Origin: Streptomyces aurantiacus | Lineage (GTDB): Bacteria; Actinomycetota; Actinomycetes; Streptomycetales; Streptomycetaceae | Direction of reading: 5' to 3' | Assembly (NCBI RefSeq): GCF_001418335.1 | Contig: NZ_LIPP01000311.1 | Location: 277 to 32,660, forward strand | Length of the DNA stretch: 32,384 nt | Part shown: one piece after another, positions 16,312 through 22,116 of the stretch | Position numbering within the stretch: position 1 is the first letter of the stretch | How the letters are laid out: every line of letters starts with the position of its first letter | Translations under genes and position numbers: made by a program | The notes under the pieces: generated by a model | Told to the model about the DNA's origin: nothing | Database searches by the model: none | The model's input: only the letters and a program-made list of their open reading frames with translations

Positions 16312-16919
16312 GCCGGTCCGATCCGCAGCAGGTGGCGGGGTTCGCCGCCGATGTCGACGGCGGCTCCGCGGTCCTCGTCGCTGAGCGTGCGCTGGTTGAG
16401 CTCGCCCATCAGCTGTACGTCGTTCTGCTCGATCATCCGGTCGAGTTCGGCGTCGACGGCCCCTCGCGGCAGGTCCTTGAGCCATGGGCGCAGCGCCGAC
16501 AGTCTGACCCAGCTGCCCGGTTTCCGGCGGACGGTGAGTTCCGTGTAGACCGCGCGGATCCAGTCCTCGACGTCGGGCTGGAAGAACTCGCCGAACTTGG
16601 TGCCGGAGCGGGCCAGGTACTGTCCGACGTTGTCCAGCACCGCATAGAGCACCCCGGCCGGAAACTTCGCTCCGTCCGGGCGTCCGGCCACCAGAGCGGA
16701 CTCGCACCAGGTCCGGCCCGCGGACGTGAGCTGGTGCGTGTTGACCGCACCGTGCTTCCTGGTCACGATCCGCTCGGCATCCTGGTTCACTCGCCGTCGC
16801 ACCGCCGCGGTGATCTCCAGGCCGGCGAGTGCGCGCAGTTCACGGTTGGTCACCGGCCGTGCGACCACCATCAGGGCGAACAGCGATGCATGATCCCGTA
16901 CAGTCAACTCCGTCGGCAC
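16308..16919 (-). CDS. Uncharacterised 203-aa protein with winged-helix-like N-terminus, operon with the dual ATPase
   Basis: The GTG at 16919 has GAGGAGG just upstream, 31 bp after the previous gene's stop. The N-terminal 65 residues (MPTELTVRDHASLFALMVVA, RPVTNRELRALAGLEITAAV, RRRVNQDAERIVTRKHGAVN, HQLTSAGRTWCESAL) have the pattern of a winged helix: a recognition-like helix after TNRELRAL and a final T-x-x-G turn. The C-terminal part is helical (GVLYAVLDNVGQYLARSG, FFQPDVEDWIRAVYTEL, RKPGSWVRLSALRPWL). I do not recognise a named family. The 4-bp GTGA overlap with the dual-ATPase gene means the two are co-translated, so this is likely a DNA-binding or adaptor subunit of that ATPase. It may also regulate the operon. 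Confidence 0.7.
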   Translation of the reverse strand: MPTELTVRDHASLFALMVVARPVTNRELRALAGLEITAAVRRRVNQDAERIVTRKHGAVNTHQLTSAGRTWCESALVAGRPDGAKFPAGVLYAVLDNVGQYLARSGTKFGEFFQPDVEDWIRAVYTELTVRRKPGSWVRLSALRPWLKDLPRGAVDAELDRMIEQNDVQLMGELNQRTLSDEDRGAAVDIGGEPRHLLRIGPA

Positions 16920-16949
16920 AGTACCCCTCCTCGATGAGCCGAAATCCGG

Positions 16950-18035
16950 TCAGATGTCGAACCCCCGCCTGGGCACCAGTTCCACCCGGCCGGTCATGCT
17001 GGACAACTCGCCCATGACGGTGATCACCTGCCGTTCCCGATGCGCGGTGATCGCACGGTCGTACGAGGCCTGGTCCGGGAGCCGCACCCAGACGGCCCGC
17101 CGGACCAGTTCGGCGTGCTCGGTGCGCAACTCACCGCGGACCTTGATCCGCCACCGGTCGTTGCCGGAGGAGTCGTCATGCAGCCCCTCGACCACACCGG
17201 AGACCGTCGCGGCACCGGTGGCGTTGAGGCCGCGAAGCCGCAGGGACGCGGCGTGCAGAAGCGATCCCGAGGTCTCCGGGAACGCGACGACGCGTGACGA
17301 CACATCGCGTGGCTGCGAGCGCGCCCACCGGAAGCCGATCTCGAAAGGCTCGCTCCGGTCGAAACCGGAGAGTTCACTTAGCGCCTTGCACAGATCCGCG
17401 GAGACGCCGGCCGTGACGGTCTCGTCGAAGGCCGCGGGCGCGTCCGCCGCTACGGCTGCCTGGGCCGCGCTCACCGCCTCGAGCATCTGGACCAGCACGG
17501 CCCGACCGGTGACCTGCTCCCCGCTTGGGGTTCGGGCCGTCGCGTCGGCCGCCACCCGGATCTCGACGACGTAGCTCCCGGCGCGGGAGGGGCCGAGTTC
17601 GGCTGCGCTCAAGAGGTCGCCCACCACGCCCGGTTGCCGGCCGGCGAAGGCGAAGTGCGGACCCTGCACGACGGTGCGCGCCGCCGCCGTCAGGAGGTTG
17701 CGGACACCCAGCACCGTCTGCGTACCCAGAAGCAGCGAAGTGTAGCCGGGGTCGTGGCCGGTGGGAAACGTGCGGAAGGACTGCTTGTCCAGTTGCGGTC
17801 TGGCGATCTCCAGGGCGATGTCGCTCGCCGGCCGGTCCTCCAGCGCGCACAGACAGCGCAGGATCTCCCGTACTCGGCGGTCGTTGTCGCCCATGCCGTC
17901 GCGAGCGGGTACCAACACCTCGTAGTCGCCCGGGTGTTGCCAGACACTCGCTCCGCGCCAGCCTTGTGGATCCCGCTCCCAGCCCATTTCCGCCAGATAG
18001 CTGGCGATGTCGTCGACCTTCAGCGGAATCGTCAT
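16950..18035 (-). CDS. Uncharacterised 361-aa protein, second gene of the nuclease/dual-ATPase operon
   Basis: I start this at the ATG at 18035, 8 nt after the nuclease-like gene's TAG and with GGGGA between them. The open frame continues upstream but only as a shadow of the neighbour. The N-terminal 80 residues (MTIPLKVDDIASYLAEMGWE, DPQGWRGASVWQHPGDYEVL, RVREILRCLCALEDRPASDI) look like a small sensory or processing domain. The middle (QTVLGVRNLLTAAARTVVQG, SYVVEIRVAADATARTPSGE, TGRAVLVQMLEAVSAAQAAV) is mixed alpha/beta. The C-terminal 80 residues (ATVSGVVEGLHDD, RWRIKVRGELRTEHAELVRR, VWVRLPDQASYDRAITAHRE, QVITVMGELSSMTGRVELVP) read like an OB-type beta-barrel, which would fit nucleic-acid or ligand binding. 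I know no named family. It has no membrane segment. Confidence 0.7.
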   Translation of the reverse strand: MTIPLKVDDIASYLAEMGWERDPQGWRGASVWQHPGDYEVLVPARDGMGDNDRRVREILRCLCALEDRPASDIALEIARPQLDKQSFRTFPTGHDPGYTSLLLGTQTVLGVRNLLTAAARTVVQGPHFAFAGRQPGVVGDLLSAAELGPSRAGSYVVEIRVAADATARTPSGEQVTGRAVLVQMLEAVSAAQAAVAADAPAAFDETVTAGVSADLCKALSELSGFDRSEPFEIGFRWARSQPRDVSSRVVAFPETSGSLLHAASLRLRGLNATGAATVSGVVEGLHDDSSGNDRWRIKVRGELRTEHAELVRRAVWVRLPDQASYDRAITAHRERQVITVMGELSSMTGRVELVPRRGFDI

Positions 18036-18043
18036 CGGTTCCC

Positions 18044-18547
18044 CTACCAGTCGGACTGTGTCTCGGCGAGCCGGCGCAGTGAGGCGGCGGTGAGCACGTT
18101 CGCTGTCGGAACTCTGACCGGACGCTTTCGGTGACGGTCGGGGTTCTTGATCGGCTCCTCGGAACGAAGCGAGACGAAGTAGCCGAGGTGACGGAGCATC
18201 ACACCGTCGGTGCTCATGGCCGCGTACGCCTGGTTGTCGGCGGGGACGCAGATGACGAACAGAAACCGGGGCACGGTGAAGTCGGGACCGGCGAGCCTGT
18301 TGAACTGCCACTCGTTGAGCCCGCGGTAGTTCAGGTGGCCGAACGACACGGACGGCGCCGACCATGTCTTGATCTGAGCCTCGACAGTGGGTGACAGCGT
18401 CCGTCCGTAGCGGCCGGTGGCGCGGAACCCGAGGTCGACCCCGTCCGCGTCGAGATCGCCTTGCAGGACGATCAGGCCTGCCGCAGAGGCCAGCACACGG
18501 ACGTAGTCTTCGCCGAACTTGCCCTGATGCTGCTTCGCATCGAGCAC
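18044..18547 (-). CDS. DUF4365-like predicted nuclease, first gene of the dual-ATPase operon
   Basis: The GTG at 18547 follows a GGGGGG ribosome site and gives 167 aa. The sequence has the layout of a PD-(D/E)xK nuclease of the DUF4365 type: HQGKFGEDYVRVLASAAGLI with the helix-borne Glu13, DADGVDLGFRAT with Asp38, then VEAQIKTW with Glu56, Gln58 and Lys60, followed by LNYRGLNEWQFNRLAG, which is also usual, and PRFLFVICVP. The family is predicted to cut DNA or RNA but has hardly been studied. This is the promoter-proximal gene of four genes that run the same way with gaps of 8 and 30 bp and one overlap, so it is likely the effector nuclease served by the ATPase. Confidence 0.78.
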   Translation of the reverse strand: MLDAKQHQGKFGEDYVRVLASAAGLIVLQGDLDADGVDLGFRATGRYGRTLSPTVEAQIKTWSAPSVSFGHLNYRGLNEWQFNRLAGPDFTVPRFLFVICVPADNQAYAAMSTDGVMLRHLGYFVSLRSEEPIKNPDRHRKRPVRVPTANVLTAASLRRLAETQSDW

Positions 18548-18567
18548 GAAAGCCCCCCAATGTCCCC

Positions 18568-18586
18568 CTACTGTGGCACACAGTAG
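18568..18586. promoter_or_regulatory. Palindromic operator candidate upstream of the nuclease/dual-ATPase operon
   Basis: CTACTGTGGCACACAGTAG has perfect 8-bp arms (CTACTGTG/CACAGTAG) around a 3-bp centre. It lies 21-39 bp upstream of the GTG at 18547, where a repressor would block transcription of all four genes. It is the only such dyad I saw in this region. The cognate repressor is not identified; the winged-helix-like protein encoded at 16308-16919 is one candidate. Confidence 0.55.
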
Positions 18587-18699
18587 TCGGAATCTTACGG
18601 CACGCGCTCACGACTGTCAGGGCCCCATAACGGACCTTCCGACAGGCCTGCGAAACGATGGCCGGCAGGCAGCTGTTCATTTCCGCCGGGACGCGGTGG

Positions 18700-19031
18700 A
18701 GGTCAAGTTCCCCCCAAGCGGTCGCCCACTTGGATGCCGCCCAGCACAACGTCCTGGCGTTCACAGCGTTCCTGCGCGAGACCTGGCGGCAGATCTGGTC
18801 CAACAACCCGCAGGAACGACTCGACAAGAAGATCCGCCGCCGCACTGACGTGGTCGGCATCTTCCCCGACCGCACCGCCCTGGTCCGCCTCGTCGGCGCG
18901 GTCCTGGCCGAGCAGAACGACGAATGGACCGAAGCCCGCCGCTACATGGGACTCGACCTTCTCGCCAAGGGCTGCCTCCATCCGATCGACAAACCGACGA
19001 GACCATCGTCCCGACCCAACTCACCGCCTAG
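18700..19031 (+). pseudogene. IS256-family (mutator) transposase, C-terminal remnant with frameshifts
   Basis: About 110 codons of the transposase C-terminus are readable: QAVAHLDAAQHNVLAFTAFL, RETWRQIWSNNPQERLDKKI, RRRTDVVGIFPDRTALVRLV, GAVLAEQNDEWTEARRYMGL. The block with NNPQERL-K-IRRRTDVVGIFP is diagnostic of IS256-family enzymes. A frameshift in a run of six C near 18715 separates VEVKFP from QAVAHL, and another near 18995 separates HPIDKP from the natural tail ETIVPTQLTA, whose TAG lies at 19029-19031. The catalytic DDE residues upstream are absent, so the fragment is dead. It sits directly upstream of the four-gene defence-like operon, in the opposite direction. Confidence 0.88.
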
Positions 19032-19447
19032 CCTCAAAACGAGATCACCGAGTGGCCGTCAATACACCATCTCAGCGGACGCGACCGAAGCAAGGAGCGG
19101 ACAAAACGATCACATCGTATCGGGACCTGAGCGCGTCTGAGTAACTGAACCACTCGGGGGCCACTGGGGGCTGCCCCGTCGCACCTCGGAAATCATGTAG
19201 GGATCTCCGACTCGCGGAAGACACCGGCCAACGGAGACAACGCGTAGGGGGATGCACATGCCAGGGGCGACGCCAACAACGTCACCGGCATGCCGAACCC
19301 GGTGACCAACCGCCCCACCTGGCTGAGTCGAGCGACGTCCCGATAGCACGTGCACGACCACCGCTCGGCCGGCGCCAGGCTCCTCGGCACGCCCCTGGCT
19401 GGTTCGTCGCGGACCTCGCCCTCGCGCCTCCGGAAGGCACTCATCCC
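19032..19447. other. Intergenic stretch after the transposase remnant, no gene supported
   Basis: These 416 bp hold only short open frames on both strands, none with both a start signal and a recognisable product. They may be the remains of the insertion sequence's right flank and of DNA ahead of the small membrane gene. Confidence 0.4.
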
Positions 19448-19744
19448 GTGCTGCCCGACCTCTCAGCGGTCCCATCCTGGGCCGCCGGCTGCCTCGTCGC
19501 CCTGACCACCGTCACCACCGCGCTCGTCACGTTGGCGCGCACTCTCGTCCGCGCCCTGCCCCAGACCGCCCCGGCTCGGTTGGATGGTGGCGTGAGCTAC
19601 TCCGCTACCGCCTCACGGTTCGCGAGCTCAAGGACGCCCGCCGGGCGCACCGCCGCCGCGCCCACAACCCCCGTATATCCAGTGGCGATACAGATGCTGT
19701 CCGTACCGGGGGGGGGCGGCCAGCGCGAGAGCGCCGATCCGTGA
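19448..19744 (+). pseudogene. Small membrane-protein gene, frameshifted
   Basis: The GTG at 19448 has a GGAAGG site upstream and opens MLPDLSAVPSWAAGCLVALT, TVTTALVTLARTLVRALPQT, which gives one membrane helix at about residues 11-33. After about residue 46 the sensible reading moves to another frame: WWRELLRYRLTVRELKDARR, AHRRRAHNPRI, a basic cytoplasmic tail. The frameshift lies near 19580. The region also carries a run of nine G at 19708-19716. Single-helix proteins with an Arg-rich tail are common in streptomycete plasmids and islands, and their function is unknown. The gene is probably dead unless the frame is restored. Confidence 0.45.
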
Positions 19745-19809
19745 AAAAAGCGGCGGCCGGCCTCAGTTGGCGGCTGCGGGTGTCCGCTCGGCGGTCGCCC
19801 TGATCGTCG

Positions 19810-19838
19810 CTCCCGTGTCCGTTCGGCGGACACGGGAG
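19810..19838. terminator. Strong GC-rich hairpin, probable bidirectional terminator
   Basis: Arms CTCCCGTGTCCG and CGGACACGGGAG form a perfect 12-bp stem around a TTCGG loop. There is no U-run, which is normal for actinobacteria. It lies between the end of the small plus-strand membrane pseudogene and the end of the minus-strand gene at 19895, where the two would converge. Confidence 0.8.
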
Positions 19839-19894
19839 GCTGGAGAGGTCAACGCATGCTGCCTGCCCGGGTCGGGTCATCAACCCCAGCAGGC

Positions 19895-20518
19895 TCAACC
19901 GACGAACCGCACCCGCGGTGCCTCCGGCACGTCCACCTCGTACGGGACGGTCCACAGCTCGAAACCTTCTCGACGGCAGGTGAGGACCAGGCGCATCGGC
20001 AGGTTGAGCCACTTGTCCCGCCACCGTTCCTCCCGGTCGTTGCCCTCCCACCAGAACGGTGAGCGCGTGCGCTCCAACGCGAACGGCCGCCCCCTACCCA
20101 CGGCGAGAGCAAACGGGACGACCGTATGCCCGTTCCGGTCCGCGCCGTCGGAGCCGGGCACGAACCGCAACGGCCCCCACACCTGGGCAGCCACCTGCTC
20201 CTCGGTCGGTCCCCCAGCGAGCCGGGGCGTGTAGTCCATGTCGTCGCTCTGCGCGACCTCAACTCGGATCTCGTCGAGATGGCACAGCGGAAGCGGACCG
20301 ACGAGCCGCACGCTGAGCGTCACCCGGTCGCCCTCACCCATCTCGATCCTCACGCTGAACTGCGGCAACAGGTCGGCGTGCCAACGGTCCCGCTCGATGC
20401 GCGCAACCGCGTCCGCGGTGGCGTTCGCACGGCGCGCCGCCAGCCACGCGCCCCCAGTGGCGACCGCGCTGAAGACGGCCGTCGACCCAGCGATAATGGA
20501 GGCCCAGGACGTTCCCAT
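19895..20518 (-). CDS. Membrane-anchored uncharacterised protein
   Basis: From the ATG at 20518 the product is 207 aa. A GTG nine codons earlier is possible; neither has a strong ribosome site. One N-terminal membrane helix, ASIIAGSTAVFSAVATGGAW, is followed by a basic stretch and a helix (RRANATADAVARIERDRWHA). The rest is a soluble beta-rich domain with LLPQFSVRIEMGEGDRVTLS, VRLVGPLPLCHLDEIRVEVA and a C-terminal RLVLTCRREGFELWTVPYEV. The charge pattern puts the large domain in the cytoplasm. Proteins of this layout are frequent in streptomycetes and uncharacterised. It ends at the strong terminator at 19810-19838 and has no operon partner. Confidence 0.72.
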   Translation of the reverse strand: MGTSWASIIAGSTAVFSAVATGGAWLAARRANATADAVARIERDRWHADLLPQFSVRIEMGEGDRVTLSVRLVGPLPLCHLDEIRVEVAQSDDMDYTPRLAGGPTEEQVAAQVWGPLRFVPGSDGADRNGHTVVPFALAVGRGRPFALERTRSPFWWEGNDREERWRDKWLNLPMRLVLTCRREGFELWTVPYEVDVPEAPRVRFVG

Positions 20519-20619
20519 GAGGCGGGAGCCTAGCGGGAGTTGCACGAACCGTTTGCCGTGACTCCGGCAGGCACTTCGTCTGACGAGCCCAGGGATGCAT
20601 CGCAGTGCGCGGCGGTCGG

Positions 20620-21096
20620 CTACTCGCCGGTGACGCCGTCGATGGCCTCGCGGAGGAGATCCGCGTGGCCGACGTGGCGGGCGTACTCCTCGATCACGTG
20701 CTGAAGGACGAACCGCACGTCGGTGTCACCGAATTCCGGGTTCGGCACGATGCGCGCGAGGTCGACGGTCACCTTCGCGAATACCTGTCGCGACTCCTCG
20801 CACGCCTTCAGGTAGTCCGCGTAGACGTCCTTGGCCGGCGTGGCGTCCGACTCGTCGTACCACTCACCACCGTCAGTGGTGACGTGGGTCCGATAGGGGT
20901 GGAAGCGAGGCGTCGTGCCGGCCAACGTCCGCTGGAACCAGGCACGCTCGACCCTCTGCAGATGACGCATGAGCCCCAGCAGGGTCAACGCCGACGACCC
21001 CACGGGGCGTAGCCGTAGTTGTGCGTCCGAGAGACCCTCGCACTTCCACAGGAAGGTCGCTCGGTGGTAGTCGAAATTCGATGCGATCAGCTCCAA
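20620..21096 (-). CDS. DinB/DUF664-family protein, possibly missing its first residues
   Basis: The 158-aa frame has the hallmarks of the DUF664 branch of the DinB fold: DYHRATFLWKCEGLSDAQLR, SSALTLLGLMRHLQRVERAW, and VLQHVIEEYARHVGHADLLR. His45, His133 or His141, and His144 are the expected metal ligands. DinB-fold proteins are four-helix-bundle thiol transferases; in actinomycetes the thiol is often mycothiol. The only start available is a TTG at 21096 without a good ribosome site, and a stop lies 9 codons further upstream. The family normally has another 15-25 residues at the N-terminus. The 5' end may therefore have been lost, which fits its position about 570 bp from the right-hand corA repeat. 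Confidence 0.78.
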   Translation of the reverse strand: MELIASNFDYHRATFLWKCEGLSDAQLRLRPVGSSALTLLGLMRHLQRVERAWFQRTLAGTTPRFHPYRTHVTTDGGEWYDESDATPAKDVYADYLKACEESRQVFAKVTVDLARIVPNPEFGDTDVRFVLQHVIEEYARHVGHADLLREAIDGVTGE

Positions 21097-21667
21097 CCAC
21101 GGGCCTGACAGCGCACGTTAGGCCGGACGATCTTCTGGACGACAAGGTCGCTCACGCTGGGGTCTCCCTGCTGGGCATCAGTCTCGGCCGAGTTGGTACG
21201 TCCCCACGATCCGAGGACCGAGCAGCCTCTCTATCGGCACCTCGGGGCACGTTCGACCAAGAAGACCTCTCTTCCGTACCGGCACTCATCGCTCGACGCC
21301 GCACCGAACGTGGCCAGGTGTCGCTGCGAGTCGCAGACGACCCGGACGCAACCCGGTGAACTCATGTGGGCAGAGAATTCGGCGACCGCGAAATACACTC
21401 GCCGGAGGCCGATGCACGACACGTCAGAGGTAACCCATAGTGACTTCCACCGGCCGCCAGGCGAGCACGAGCGCACCTGGCACGGATCCCTTCGGGACAC
21501 CCTCTCTGGGGAGAATCTGGGGAGTACGGGCGGCACCGGGGAGCACGTGGGGAGAATCGGCTGCATAGCACGGCATGATCCGGTAAAACGCTGAAAGATC
21601 CATCCGCGCAGGCCAGAGGCCATCAGAGCCGCATCACCGCAGTTCAGCGCCCCTACGTAGACAACTC
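21097..21667. other. Right-end region of the element, no gene supported
   Basis: These 571 bp lie between the DinB-like gene and the displaced corA tail. The open frames seen here have no ribosome sites or recognisable products. The stretch contains the TGGGGAG repeat cluster at 21506-21557 and probably the right attachment arm of the element. Confidence 0.45.
21506..21557 (+). repeat. Cluster of TGGGGAG repeats, right end of element (possible recombinase arm sites)
   Basis: TGGGGAG occurs at 21507-21513 and 21518-21524 (11 bp apart) and again at 21548-21554, with a CGGGGAG variant at 21537-21543. Three of the four are followed by A-rich or AC trinucleotides (AAT, TAC, AAT). The first two repeat the arrangement found at 1886 and 1897 at the left end, in the same orientation. 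Arm sites of a tyrosine recombinase or binding sites of an excisionase are the natural explanation. Confidence 0.5.
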
Positions 21668-21851
21668 CAAGAAGATCTCGTCGTGGGCCGCCATCCTCTT
21701 CGCCCTGACCCTCGTCGGCACGATCTACGGCATGAACTTCACGCACATGCCCGAGTTGCACTGGGTGCTCGGATACCCCTTCGCGATCGCCCTGATGGCC
21801 GTCGTGTGCACCAGCTTGTACGTCATCTTCAAGCGGCGGGACTGGCTCTGA
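21668..21851 (+). pseudogene. corA: Displaced corA 3' end (right copy of the 184-bp direct repeat)
   Basis: The 61 codons read KKISSWAAILFALTLVGTIY, GMNFTHMPELHWVLGYPFAI, ALMAVVCTSLYVIFKRRDWL, stop. This is the membrane domain of a CorA protein with the GMN motif. It matches the end of the complete corA at 1627-1810 without gaps; I see four amino-acid differences (P/L, D/T, T/A, K/R). No CorA sequence precedes it, so it is not a gene. It is best explained as the original chromosomal tail displaced when the element supplied its own tail to corA. Confidence 0.88.
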
Positions 21852-21868
21852 GCGGACTGGCTCTGAGC
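21839..21868 (+). repeat. Perfect 15-bp tandem duplication over the displaced corA stop codon
   Basis: GGACTGGCTCTGAGC occurs at 21839-21853 and again directly after it at 21854-21868. The first copy encodes the last residues of the corA tail and its stop. The complete corA at 1810 has only one copy. Strand slippage or a scar of recombination could produce it. Confidence 0.85.
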
Positions 21869-22020
21869 AACCGATCCGCGAGCGCCCGCCTACCCGGCTC
21901 GGCGGTGGAGCGAACAACTCCGCCTTATAAGCGAGTTGGCGGCACGAGAGAGGTACGCGACGTGACGGACCGGCGTTAGACGTTCGGGGCCGTTCGCAAC
22001 CTCATGTCCGCGGTGTCGCG

Positions 22021-22049
22021 TTGACACGCCTGTCCGTGGACGGCAGGTT
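22021..22049 (+). promoter_or_regulatory. Probable vegetative promoter of the Tc-toxin operon
   Basis: TTGACA at 22021-22026 is a perfect -35 box for the principal streptomycete sigma factor. After a 17-bp spacer, CAGGTT at 22044-22049 is an acceptable -10 box (TAGRRT consensus, with AG and T kept). It lies 68 bp before the ATG at 22117. Confidence 0.5.
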
Positions 22050-22116
22050 CTCCGTGCCTGGGCATGCACCTGTGTACCCGTTCACGTGCCCTTGCCAATC
22101 GGCGCCAGGAGGCACC

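Larger units (their letters stand above)
1627..21851. mobile_element. Putative decayed integrative element or genomic island inserted in the 3' end of corA
   Basis: The two corA 3'-end copies are direct repeats at the outer limits. A tyrosine-recombinase C-terminal fragment lies 287 bp inside the left copy, the usual place for an integrase next to its attachment site. Pairs of TGGGGAG repeats spaced by 11 bp occur inside both ends. The cargo is accessory: defence-type proteases and ATPases, a DUF317 remnant, an AbiEii-like pseudogene and an IS256 tail. The recombinase lacks its N-terminal half and I found no replication or transfer genes, so the element should not be mobile unless helped by another integrase. 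The exact crossover point cannot be fixed by eye. A segmental duplication of a corA paralogue is the main alternative. Confidence 0.65.

Noticed and set aside
13195..18547. BREX, Zorya or DISARM as the identity of the four-gene operon
   Set aside because: No methyltransferase, PglZ phosphatase, MotA/B-like pair or SNF2 helicase is present, so the required components are missing.
19708..19716. Run of nine G as a phase-variable tract
   Set aside because: The gene in which it lies is already frameshifted upstream, and runs of G are not rare in such GC-rich DNA. It may also be a sequencing error site.
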